Of a stretch of 64,000 nucleotides of DNA, positions 43,401-51,218 are shown piece by piece; positions within the stretch are counted from its first letter, which is position 1; every line of letters starts with the position of its first letter. The position numbers were made by a program, and so were the translations under genes. Source of the stretch: Alphaproteobacteria bacterium. Its GTDB lineage: Bacteria; Pseudomonadota; Alphaproteobacteria; Rhizobiales; BM303. The notes under the pieces are model-generated. The model saw only the letters and a program-made list of their open reading frames with translations. It was not told the origin of the DNA and searched no databases. The stretch covers positions 1 through 64,000 of the forward strand of contig JAJRYE010000046.1 in the NCBI GenBank assembly GCA_024275895.1, given 5' to 3'.

Positions 43401-43939
43401 CCAAAATCGAAGCCCGGAGCAAAGAGTTAAGCCGCGCCGTGATGTTCAATTATCACAAACTGCTTGGCTACAAGGACGAGTACGAAGTGGCGCGGCTTTT
43501 CAGCAATGGCGAATTTGAGGCCACCTTGCGCAATCATTTCAGCGGCGACATTCAGATCGAATTCCAGTTTGCCCCCCCCTTCATCGCCCAGCGCGACAAG
43601 GCCACCCGCCGCCTGCGCAAATTGCGCTTTGGCCCATGGATGATGCGGGCGCTGCGCCTGCTCGCCGGACTGAAAATCATACGCGGCAGTCTCCTCGATC
43701 CCTTCAGATACCAGCCCGAACGCGCTCTGGAGCGCGCCCTCATCCGCCAGTATGAAACCGATATTTCAACCGTTCTGGACCGTCTGAACCGCAACAATTA
43801 CCAGATCGCGGTTGATATCGCCTCGCTTCCCGCCGGCATCCGCGGATTTGGCCCCATCAAGATCGAAGCGGCAAAACAGGCCGAAGCCAAAAGAGATGAC
43901 CTGTTCACACGGTTTTACGCCGAATCCGCAACATCTTAG
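40472..43939 (+). CDS. Fused indolepyruvate:ferredoxin oxidoreductase (IorAB-type)
   Basis: An 1155-residue single-chain enzyme that oxidatively decarboxylates aryl or branched 2-oxo acids to acyl-CoA. In order: an alpha-like domain (TGYRGSPVGGIDQQFW), the TPP-binding part (FCSGCPHNTSTR; GIGCHYMALWM; QMGGEGANWVG), a Cys-rich Fe-S segment (CEGCGDCSVQSNC ... CLDGFCPSF, ~630-680), then the gamma domain (TGVGGTGVVTIGALIGMA; GLAQKGGAVISN). It is the aerobic three-domain form seen in proteobacteria. The upstream TRAP importer ends ~110 bp before it. Confidence 0.95.
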   Translation: MTLARVSLEDKYDLDKTRIYVSGSQAVVRLVLMQHARDRAQGHDTAGFVTGYRGSPVGGIDQQFWRAGKTLEAASIIFQPGINEDLAATALWGTQQAGLAGEGKYDGVFGLWYGKGPGVDRTGDVFRHANHAGTSALGGVVALMGDDHTCESSTSAHQSEFALVDAMIPILNPAGAQEILDYGLYGFALSRFSGCWVGLKCIKDNIESTAIIDASPGRVKINTPDDFQMPPGGLNIRLNDTALEKEARLHDFKRYAIQAFTHANHLDKLVYGGGKAPKIGIVTTGKSYLDTAQALGDLGIGAARADELGLKLYKVALVWPLEPSGIRDFAKDLDLIIVVEEKRSLIETQIREQLYGAPCAPLIIGKHDEEGRDLFPAKGALEPNKIALAISTRLLERAPDEALKAKSEAIAQITGRIGNTPEIAARTPWFCSGCPHNTSTRVPEGARASAGIGCHYMALWMDRQTCGFTQMGGEGANWVGEAPFSTRDHIFQNIGDGTYQHSGLLAIRAASAAGVNITYKILFNDAVAMTGGQPVDGALSVAKIAHQVAAEGARRIYILSDHPEKYPLQSDFPPGTIIKHRDYLNPVQEELARVKGLSILIFDQTCAAELRRRRKRGLAKTPKQRVFINSLVCEGCGDCSVQSNCVSIIPLETEYGRKRAIHQSSCNKDFSCLDGFCPSFVTITGARLKAGTTARLNEPADGFEDIPMPRVPPLDKNFAMVITGVGGTGVVTIGALIGMAAHLEGKGCGIIDMAGLAQKGGAVISNLRLAPSPDDIQAIRVAAGGADPVLGCDYVVTASEKVLACIKPGRTKLAVNNHETITADFTLDPDAVLPTDLIRTVITARAGANSADFIDAGTLATRLMGDSIAANLFLLGFAWQKAMLPLSHDALIRAIKINGVAVEMNTKAFLWGRRAAWDIARVETIANTQGTASSDLHLSSSLDEAIARRMDELTAYQNAALAARYEKLVERTREAEAKIEARSKELSRAVMFNYHKLLGYKDEYEVARLFSNGEFEATLRNHFSGDIQIEFQFAPPFIAQRDKATRRLRKLRFGPWMMRALRLLAGLKIIRGSLLDPFRYQPERALERALIRQYETDISTVLDRLNRNNYQIAVDIASLPAGIRGFGPIKIEAAKQAEAKRDDLFTRFYAESATS

Positions 43940-44073
43940 AGTTAATGTAAATATTGATCCCGGCTCATAATTTCCCCTTAGACAAAAGAAGGCTTGATTT
44001 GCGGCTCATTTGTGCGTTTGATGTCAGCAATAATTAATAAGCAATCAATCAGTTGTCCGATCAGGGAGAAGCA

Positions 44074-46056
44074 ATGCCCGCAAAGGGAGTCACGGGACAA
44101 GAGGGACTCGATACGTTTCCAAAACTGCTGTTGCACAACGCCAGGACCTTACCGGATCATCCGTCAATACGTGAGAAGGATCTTGGCATCTGGCAAAGCT
44201 GGAACTGGAGTGAGGTTCTTGAGGAAGTCCGCGCACTGGCCATAGGCCTGCAAAAACTGGGTCTGCAGGCCGGAGAAAAAATCGCAATCTGCGGCGAGAA
44301 CCGTCCGCGGCTTTACTGGACCTTTGTCGCCGCCCAATCCGTCGGCGCGGTCCCCGTCCCGGTCTATCAGGATTCGGTCGCCGAAGAGATGGCCTATGTC
44401 ATGGAGCATGCCGGGGCCGCCTTTGTCGTCGTGGAAGATCAGGAACAGGTGGACAAGCTTTTCCAGATCAGTGAGACCGTGAGCTGCATCCGCCATATCA
44501 TTTATGACGACCCGCGCGGTTTGCGCGATTATCAAGAGGAAAATCTGCACTCTTTCAAAGATGTGCAGGAGAAGGGTCGCAAGGCTCTCCGGGACGCCCC
44601 GCAGGCCAAAACCGGCTGGGAGGAAACGATCAATGCTGGCAAGGGCTCCGATATATCGGTATTCCTCTATACTTCCGGCACAACCGGCCGCCCCAAGGGT
44701 GTGGTGCTGAGCCATGACAATGTTCTGATTACCGCCCGCGAGACCGCTATTCTGGAAGGCCTGCGCCCGGATGAAGAGGTGCTGGCCTATCTGCCCATGG
44801 CCTGGGTGGGGGATCACATTTTTTCCTATGGCCAGTCCTATGTTTGCGGCTTTTGCGTCTCGTGCCCGGAAAGTCCGGAAACCATGTTGCAGGATTTGCG
44901 CGAGATCGGTCCGACCTATTTTTTCGCCCCGCCGCGCATTTTTGAAAATATCCTGACCACCGTCATGATCCGCATGGAGGACGCCGCGCCGCTCAAGCGC
45001 AAATTGTTCAAATACTTCCTCGGTGTCGCCAAGGAATATGGCGAGGCGATCCTGAACGGCGAGAATGTGCCGCTCAAGGGCCGGTTGCTTTACGCCCTTG
45101 GCAATATCCTGATTTACGGGCCCTTGAAAAACACCCTGGGGTTTTCGCGCATCCGTATCGGCTATACGGCGGGCGAGGCGATCGGGCCGGAGATTTTCCG
45201 CTTTTACCGCTCGCTCGGCATTAACCTGAAACAGCTTTACGGCCAGACCGAAGCGGCGGTTTTTATCACCGTGCAGCCCGATGGCGAGATCCATGCCGAC
45301 ACCGTCGGCGTCCCGGCGCCGGGGGTGGAAGTCAAAATTGCCGAGAGCGGCGAGGTGCTCTACCGCTCTCCGGGCGTCTTTGTCGAATATTATAAAAACC
45401 CCGAATCCACCAGCGAAACAAAAACCGGCGGCGGCTGGGTGCATTCGGGCGATGCCGGTTTCTTTGATGACCGCGGTCATCTGAAAATCATCGACCGCGC
45501 CAAGGATGTGGGCCGCTTGAACAATGACGCCATGTTCGCCCCCAAATATATCGAGAACAAGCTTAAGTTCTACCCCAATATCAAGGAAGTCGTGGCTTTT
45601 GGCGACGGCCGGGATATGTGCACCGTCTTCATCAATATCGACCTCACCGCCGTCGGCAGCTGGGCGGAGCGCAACAACGTGCCCTATGCCAGTTATCAGG
45701 AACTGGCCGCCAATGATCTTGTCTATGACATGATCGAGGCGCATGTGGATGAGGTCAATGCCGGTCTTGCCCGTGAACCGGGCATTTCCGGCTCGCAAAT
45801 CCGCCGTTTCTTAATCCTCCACAAGGAACTCGACGCCGATGACGGCGAGTTGACCCGGACCCGCAAGGTGCGCCGCGCCTTTATCGCCGATCGTTACGCA
45901 CCGCTCGTCACCGCGCTTTATGACGGCAGCGAAATGACCCATATCGAAACCGAAGTGACCTTTGAGGACGGACGCAAGGGCATGATCGCCGCCGATATCC
46001 AGATCCGTGACATGCAGACCTATGAACCGCCCACATCCATGGAGGCGGCGCAATGA
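44074..46056 (+). CDS. AMP-dependent acyl-CoA synthetase (long-chain fatty acid type)
   Basis: Start at ATG 44074 (660 aa; AGGGAGAA upstream). An adenylate-forming ligase: A3 motif FLYTSGTTGRPKGVV, A5 YGQTEAAVF, A7 SGDAGFFDDRG, A10-like region with RTRKVRRAF. The length and spacing match FadD15/Faa-like long-chain or aromatic acyl-CoA synthetases. It activates a carboxylate with ATP and CoA. The stop overlaps the ATP-binding subunit start (ATGA), tying it to the ABC importer. Confidence 0.92.
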   Translation: MPAKGVTGQEGLDTFPKLLLHNARTLPDHPSIREKDLGIWQSWNWSEVLEEVRALAIGLQKLGLQAGEKIAICGENRPRLYWTFVAAQSVGAVPVPVYQDSVAEEMAYVMEHAGAAFVVVEDQEQVDKLFQISETVSCIRHIIYDDPRGLRDYQEENLHSFKDVQEKGRKALRDAPQAKTGWEETINAGKGSDISVFLYTSGTTGRPKGVVLSHDNVLITARETAILEGLRPDEEVLAYLPMAWVGDHIFSYGQSYVCGFCVSCPESPETMLQDLREIGPTYFFAPPRIFENILTTVMIRMEDAAPLKRKLFKYFLGVAKEYGEAILNGENVPLKGRLLYALGNILIYGPLKNTLGFSRIRIGYTAGEAIGPEIFRFYRSLGINLKQLYGQTEAAVFITVQPDGEIHADTVGVPAPGVEVKIAESGEVLYRSPGVFVEYYKNPESTSETKTGGGWVHSGDAGFFDDRGHLKIIDRAKDVGRLNNDAMFAPKYIENKLKFYPNIKEVVAFGDGRDMCTVFINIDLTAVGSWAERNNVPYASYQELAANDLVYDMIEAHVDEVNAGLAREPGISGSQIRRFLILHKELDADDGELTRTRKVRRAFIADRYAPLVTALYDGSEMTHIETEVTFEDGRKGMIAADIQIRDMQTYEPPTSMEAAQ

Positions 46057-46877
46057 GTCCGGAACCGGTTCAAACCCGTATTTTTGAAGAGGAAATCCTC
46101 TCCGTATCGGATGTCTCGCTTTCCTTTGGCGGCGTAAAGGCCATTCAGAATGTCAGCTTTGATATCAAACGCGGTGAAATCCGCGCCATTATCGGCCCCA
46201 ACGGCGCCGGCAAAACCTCGATGCTGAACGTCATCAACGGTTTTTATCACCCGCAAGAAGGCCTGATCCGCTTCAAGGGCAAGGCGCGCCGCCGCATGCG
46301 CCCCTCCATCGCCGCAGCTCAGGGCATTGCCCGCACCTTCCAGAATGTCGCTCTTTTCAAGGGCATGAGCACTCTGGACAACATCATGACCGGCCGCCTG
46401 CCACGGCTGGAAAAAGGCATTTTTGGCGAAATCGTCAATGTTTTCCTGCAGGCCGCCTATCTCGGGCCCGCCCGGCGCAGCGAGCTGGAGCAGCGCAAAT
46501 ATGTCGAGGAAATAATCGATTTCCTCGAAATCCAGCATATCCGCCGCACCCCGGTGGGCCGTCTGCCCTATGGTCTGCAAAAGCGCGTCGAACTTGGCCG
46601 GGCGCTGGCCATGGAGCCGGAGCTGCTGCTTCTCGATGAGCCCATGGCGGGCATGAATCTGGAAGAAAAAGAGGACATGTCGCGCTTTATCATCGATGTG
46701 AATGACCAGTACGGAACCACCATCGCCCTGATCGAACATGATATCTCGGTCGTGATGGATTTGTCCGACCGCATTATCGTGCTGGATTACGGCCGCAAGA
46801 TTGCCGATGGCACACCGGGCGAGGTGCAGAGCAACCAGGCGGTGATGGACGCCTATCTGGGGGTGCCCCATGAATAG
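46053..46877 (+). CDS. livG: Branched-chain-type ABC transporter ATP-binding protein (LivG-like)
   Basis: A 274-residue ABC ATPase. Walker A is GPNGAGKTSM, the Q-loop region is GIARTFQNVALFKGMS, the signature is degenerate (LPYGLQKRVELGRAL), Walker B is LLLLDEPMAGMN, and the switch His is in LIEHD. The YGLQKRVE-type signature is normal for LivG. Start overlaps the synthetase stop, and livH follows after 18 bp. Confidence 0.94.
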   Translation: MSPEPVQTRIFEEEILSVSDVSLSFGGVKAIQNVSFDIKRGEIRAIIGPNGAGKTSMLNVINGFYHPQEGLIRFKGKARRRMRPSIAAAQGIARTFQNVALFKGMSTLDNIMTGRLPRLEKGIFGEIVNVFLQAAYLGPARRSELEQRKYVEEIIDFLEIQHIRRTPVGRLPYGLQKRVELGRALAMEPELLLLDEPMAGMNLEEKEDMSRFIIDVNDQYGTTIALIEHDISVVMDLSDRIIVLDYGRKIADGTPGEVQSNQAVMDAYLGVPHE

Positions 46878-46895
46878 GGAAGTGAGGGTGAGCGC

Positions 46896-47792
46896 ATGAT
46901 GTTTTTTCTCGAAGTTACGATCAGCGGCCTGATGGCCGGGGTGATGTACTCGCTGGTAGCGCTTGGTTTCGTGCTGATTTTCAAGGCCTCTGGGGTGTTT
47001 AACTTCGCGCAAGGGGTCATGGCGCTGTTTGCCGGCTTGACTCTGGTCGGCCTGATGGAAAAATTCGGCCTGCCGCCCTGGGCCGGAATCATGGCAACCA
47101 TTGCCGTGATGATCTTGCTGGCCTGGCTGATTGAATTTCTCATTCTGCGCCGCCTTGTGAATCAGGAACATATTATCTTGTTCATGGCCACTATCGGCCT
47201 TGCCTATGTGCTTGAGGGTCTGGGCGATGTCATGTGGGGGTCGGATGTCAAGCTGCTGGATATCGGCTTGCCGCAAGGCGCGGTGGACTGGCTGCTGGAT
47301 GATTATAACCTCTATGTCGAAAAGCTCGAGGTGGCCGCGGCGGTCACGGCGGTGATCATGGTGATCGTGCTGGCGATTTTTTTTCAAAAAACCCGCATCG
47401 GACGCGCCCTGCGCGCCGTGGCGGACGATCATCAGGCCGCCCTCTCGGTCGGCATTTCCCTGCGCACCATCTGGGTGATCGTCTGGTCGGTATCGGGTAT
47501 TGTCGCCCTGGTGGCCGGGATCATGTGGGGCTCCAAATCGGGTGTGCAGTTCTCGCTCTCGCTGATCGCCCTGAAAGCCCTGCCGGTGTTGATGCTCGGC
47601 GGCTTCACTTCCATTCCCGGTGCCATTATCGGCGGGCTGATCATCGGCATGGGCGAGAAATGGGCCGAGATATACATGGGGCCGATAATTGGCGGCGCCA
47701 TTGAAAACTGGTTTGCCTATATGCTGGCTCTCGTCTTTTTGCTGTTCCGGCCACAAGGGCTGTTCGGCGAAAAAATCATTGAGAGGATTTGA
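46896..47792 (+). CDS. livH: Branched-chain-type ABC transporter permease (LivH-like)
   Basis: A 298-residue permease with about eight hydrophobic segments. LivH signatures: GVMYSLVALGFVLIFKASGVFNFAQG near the N-terminus, GRALRAVADDHQAALSVGI in the cytoplasmic loop, and KALPVLMLGGFTSIPGAIIGGLIIG near the C-terminus. It pairs with the downstream LivM-like permease 3 bp away. Confidence 0.94.
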   Translation: MMFFLEVTISGLMAGVMYSLVALGFVLIFKASGVFNFAQGVMALFAGLTLVGLMEKFGLPPWAGIMATIAVMILLAWLIEFLILRRLVNQEHIILFMATIGLAYVLEGLGDVMWGSDVKLLDIGLPQGAVDWLLDDYNLYVEKLEVAAAVTAVIMVIVLAIFFQKTRIGRALRAVADDHQAALSVGISLRTIWVIVWSVSGIVALVAGIMWGSKSGVQFSLSLIALKALPVLMLGGFTSIPGAIIGGLIIGMGEKWAEIYMGPIIGGAIENWFAYMLALVFLLFRPQGLFGEKIIERI

Positions 47793-47795
47793 GGC

Positions 47796-48872
47796 ATGTT
47801 TTACCGCGAAGCTGGACAGTTTAAAACGACCTACAAGTCCGATCAGGCCCTGTTTCCCATTGCCCAGGACCGCTATTTCGTCATCGGCGTGGTTCTGTTT
47901 GCCTTTCTGGTTATTCCGTTTTTCATCACCGATTACTGGGCCAACGCCTTGTTGCTGCCCTTCCTGATTTACGCCCTGGCGGCGATCGGGCTCAATATCC
48001 TCACCGGCTATTGCGGCCAGCTCTCGCTGGGGACCGGCGGCTTTCTGGCCGTGGGCGCCTATGCCTCCTACAAGCTGATGACGTCGTTTCCGGAGATGAA
48101 CCTTATTGTCGTCTTCTTGCTCTCGGGCCTGATCACCGCTCTGGTCGGCATTTTTTTCGGCGTGCCCTCGCTCCGCATCAAGGGGTTTTATCTTGCCGTG
48201 GCGACGCTGGCCTCGCAGTTCTTCATTGTCTGGCTGTTCAACAAGGTGCCGTGGTTCTTCAATTACAGCGCCACCGGGCAGATCAGCGTGCCGCCGCGGG
48301 AGATTTTCGGTTTTCTCGTCACCGGCCCCGACGCCTCTCCCGCCATCACCTATCTGTTTACCCTGACGCTCGTCAGTATCTTTGCCCTTCTGGCCAAGAA
48401 CATGGCGCGCGGCAATGTCGGGCGCAGCTGGATGGCGATCCGCGATATGGATATCGCCGCCGAGATCATCGGCATAAGGCCGCTGAAAACCAAGCTGATC
48501 GCATTTGCCGTCTCATCCTTTTATATCGGCATTGCCGGTGCCTTGCTGTTTGCCGTTTGGCTGGGCTCGGCCGAACCGACGGAGGCTTTCGGCATTGACC
48601 AGTCTTTTCTTATTTTATTCATGATCATCATTGGCGGTCTTGGTTCCATACTCGGCTCGTTCATGGGCGCGGCGTTCATGGTTCTGATGCCGATCTTTTT
48701 GAAAAACTTCATGGTTGACGGTCTTGGCCTGCAACCGGCGTTCTCCGAGCATGTACAGATCATGCTGATGGGCGTCCTGATTATCTTTTTCCTGATCGTG
48801 GAACCGCACGGATTAGCGCGGTTGTGGCAGATCGCCAAGGAAAAACTCAGAATCTGGCCGTTCCCGTATTAA
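47796..48872 (+). CDS. livM: Branched-chain-type ABC transporter permease (LivM-like)
   Basis: A 358-residue permease with about ten hydrophobic segments. LivM signatures: YALAAIGLNILTGYCGQLSLGTGGFLAVGAY, LRIKGFYLAVATLA, and MIIIGGLGSILGSFMGAAF. Its N-terminus has a ~25-residue cytoplasmic stretch before the first helix. Together with livG, livH and livF and the binding protein it forms a complete importer. Confidence 0.94.
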   Translation: MFYREAGQFKTTYKSDQALFPIAQDRYFVIGVVLFAFLVIPFFITDYWANALLLPFLIYALAAIGLNILTGYCGQLSLGTGGFLAVGAYASYKLMTSFPEMNLIVVFLLSGLITALVGIFFGVPSLRIKGFYLAVATLASQFFIVWLFNKVPWFFNYSATGQISVPPREIFGFLVTGPDASPAITYLFTLTLVSIFALLAKNMARGNVGRSWMAIRDMDIAAEIIGIRPLKTKLIAFAVSSFYIGIAGALLFAVWLGSAEPTEAFGIDQSFLILFMIIIGGLGSILGSFMGAAFMVLMPIFLKNFMVDGLGLQPAFSEHVQIMLMGVLIIFFLIVEPHGLARLWQIAKEKLRIWPFPY

Positions 48873-48981
48873 ACGGAGCTGCGGTGGATAAACAGCAAGG
48901 GACGATGGAGTTCTTTTGCATGTGAGGGGGAAAGAAGGCGGTATTGGACCGCCGGACAACATCAAGGAGGATATAAAAGAC

Positions 48982-50292
48982 ATGAAACTCAAACAACTGG
49001 CTCTCGGGCTGATCGCGGCCGTCGCGATAACCGGCAGCGCCTCGGCCTATGAGCTGACCGTGCCGACAATGGATTACCGCACCGGCCCTTATGCGCCCAA
49101 CGGAATTCCTTTCGCCAATGGGTTCAGCGACTATTTCACCTTGCTCAATGAGCGCGATGGCGGCATTAACGGCGTCAGGATCAAACTGGTGCCGTGCGAA
49201 ACCGGCTACAACACCAAAAAGGGTGTGGAATGCTATGAAAAAACCAAAAAGGTCGGCTCCGGCGCCCTGTTTTATTCGCCGCTCTCCACCGGCATGACCT
49301 ATCAGCTCATTCCCAAGGTCACCGCGGACGGCATTCCGCTTTACACCATGGGCTATGGCCGCACTTCAGCCGCCAATGGCAAGGTCTTCAAATGGGTGTT
49401 TAATGTCCCCCTGACCTATTGGGACGGCGCCACGGTCGCGGTCAAATATGCCGGCGAGAAATCCGGCGGCATGGACAAGCTGAAGGGCAAGAAAATCGCC
49501 CTCGTCTATCACAACTCCGCCTATGGCAAAGAACCTATTCGCACCTTGCAGGTCTTGTCGAAAAAGTTCGGTTTTGATCTGAAACTTCTGCCCGTAGATC
49601 ATCCGGGTCAGGAACAAAAGGCCACATGGCTGCAAATCCGCCGCGACAAGCCCGACTGGGTCTTCATGTGGGGCTGGGGCGTCATGAATCAGGTGGCGAT
49701 CAAAGAAGCCGCCAGCATCCGTTTCCCCATGGATCATTTCGTCGGTGTCTGGTGGTCCGGTTCTGAAAACGATGTCCTGCCGGCCGGCATCAAGGCCGAT
49801 GGCTACAAATCCCTTGCCTTCCATGCTCCGGGCGCCGATTTTCCGCTTCATAAAGACATTCTCAAATATGTCTATGACGGCGGCAAGGCGGTTGATCCGG
49901 GCTTCAAGGCCCGTGTCGGCGAAGTGCTCTACAACCGCGGTCTGATCAATGCGTTATGGGCCTCCGAAGCCATCCGCACCGGCATGAACATTCATAAAAC
50001 CAAGGAACCTACAGCCGCGATGGTGCGCGACGGTTTCGAGGCTTTGGATGTCTCCGAAGACCGCCTGAAGGAACTGGGGCTTCCCGGCTTCACCTTCGGT
50101 GTCAAGGTGACCTGCGCCAACCACAAGGGACCGGGCAAGGTCGCCATCCAGTCCTGGGACGCAAAAGCGAAAAAATGGAGCATCGTGACCAAATTCTATC
50201 AGCCTATGGATGATGTCACCGGTCCGCTGATCGCTGAAGATTCGGCAAAATACGCCAAGGAAAACAACATCACACCGCGGACATGCAAATAG
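48982..50292 (+). CDS. ABC transporter substrate-binding protein (LivK-like, type 1 fold)
   Basis: Start at ATG 48982 (436 aa; AAGGAGG upstream). A signal peptide (LKQLALGLIAAVAITGSASA) precedes a periplasmic binding protein of the Leu/Ile/Val or amide type: GYNTKKGVECYEK, KKIALVYHNSAYGKEPI, LPVDHPGQEQKATWLQIRRDKPDWVFMWGWGVMNQ. It is longer than LivK (~370 aa), resembling binders of aromatic or fatty-acid-like ligands encoded beside CoA ligases. The actual ligand is unknown. Confidence 0.92.
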   Translation: MKLKQLALGLIAAVAITGSASAYELTVPTMDYRTGPYAPNGIPFANGFSDYFTLLNERDGGINGVRIKLVPCETGYNTKKGVECYEKTKKVGSGALFYSPLSTGMTYQLIPKVTADGIPLYTMGYGRTSAANGKVFKWVFNVPLTYWDGATVAVKYAGEKSGGMDKLKGKKIALVYHNSAYGKEPIRTLQVLSKKFGFDLKLLPVDHPGQEQKATWLQIRRDKPDWVFMWGWGVMNQVAIKEAASIRFPMDHFVGVWWSGSENDVLPAGIKADGYKSLAFHAPGADFPLHKDILKYVYDGGKAVDPGFKARVGEVLYNRGLINALWASEAIRTGMNIHKTKEPTAAMVRDGFEALDVSEDRLKELGLPGFTFGVKVTCANHKGPGKVAIQSWDAKAKKWSIVTKFYQPMDDVTGPLIAEDSAKYAKENNITPRTCK

Positions 50293-50361
50293 GCATATAC
50301 GCATTTGCGGGGCGGCCCGGGCCGTCCCGCATGTTCTTTTTTCATCCTTCAGGTCAAGCCC

Positions 50362-51207
50362 ATGAACCCGTCCGCCGCCAAAGAAATACCCGACACAGCG
50401 CCTGAAAAGGCCATTTTGTCAGTCAACAATATCGAGGTGATCTACAATCACGTTATTCTGGTTCTCAAGGGTGTCTCGCTTGAGGTGCCCAAGGGCGGCA
50501 TTGTCGCTCTTCTGGGAGCCAATGGGGCAGGCAAAACCACCACCTTGAAGGCGGTTTCAAATCTGCTCCACTCCGAACGCGGCGAAGTCACCAAGGGATC
50601 GATCGAGTTTGAAGGCGATGAAGTCAATGACATGACCCCCAACGATCTGGTGCGGCGCGGCTGCATCCAGGTTATGGAAGGCCGCCATTGTTTTGAACAT
50701 TTGACGGTTGAGGAAAATCTTCTCACCGGCGCCTATACCCGTAACGACGGATATGGCGCCATCAGGGCTGATCTTGACCTGGTTTACACCTATTTTCCGC
50801 GTCTCAAGGAACGGCGCAAAAGCCTTGCCGGCTACACATCGGGTGGTGAGCAGCAGATGACGGCGATCGGCCGGGCGCTGATGTCGAAACCAAAAATGAT
50901 TCTGCTTGATGAGCCCTCCATGGGGCTCGCCCCCCAGCTTGTGGAGGAGATTTTTGAAATCATCAGGGCGCTGAACGAAAATGAGGGCGTCTCTTTGCTG
51001 CTGGCGGAACAAAACACCAATATCGCGCTTAAATACGCCGATTTCGGCTATATTCTGGAATCGGGCCGCGTTGTTCTTGACGGCGAAGCCGCCATCTTGC
51101 GCGAGAATGAAGATGTCAAGGAATTCTACCTCGGCGTGGCCGGTGAAAACCGCAAATCCTTCCGTGATTTCAAACACTATAAACGCCGCAAACGCTGGCT
51201 GGCTTAA
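50362..51207 (+). CDS. livF: Branched-chain-type ABC transporter ATP-binding protein (LivF-like)
   Basis: Start at ATG 50362 (281 aa). Walker A is GANGAGKTTT, the signature is YTSGGEQQMTAIGRALM, Walker B is MILLDEPSMGLAP, and the switch is LLAEQN as in LivF. The C-terminus is ~30 residues longer than E. coli LivF and very basic (KHYKRRKRWLA). The gene lies after the binding-protein gene and 11 bp before the PaaK-like gene. Confidence 0.94.
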   Translation: MNPSAAKEIPDTAPEKAILSVNNIEVIYNHVILVLKGVSLEVPKGGIVALLGANGAGKTTTLKAVSNLLHSERGEVTKGSIEFEGDEVNDMTPNDLVRRGCIQVMEGRHCFEHLTVEENLLTGAYTRNDGYGAIRADLDLVYTYFPRLKERRKSLAGYTSGGEQQMTAIGRALMSKPKMILLDEPSMGLAPQLVEEIFEIIRALNENEGVSLLLAEQNTNIALKYADFGYILESGRVVLDGEAAILRENEDVKEFYLGVAGENRKSFRDFKHYKRRKRWLA

Positions 51208-51218
51208 GGTTTTTTAAC

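Noticed and set aside
44164-45798. 544-codon minus-strand ORF opposite the acyl-CoA synthetase
   Set aside because: Codon-bias shadow; the plus-strand frame has complete adenylation motifs.
46020-47756. 578-codon minus-strand ORF opposite livG/livH
   Set aside because: His/Gln/Asp-rich antisense translation over two clear transporter genes.
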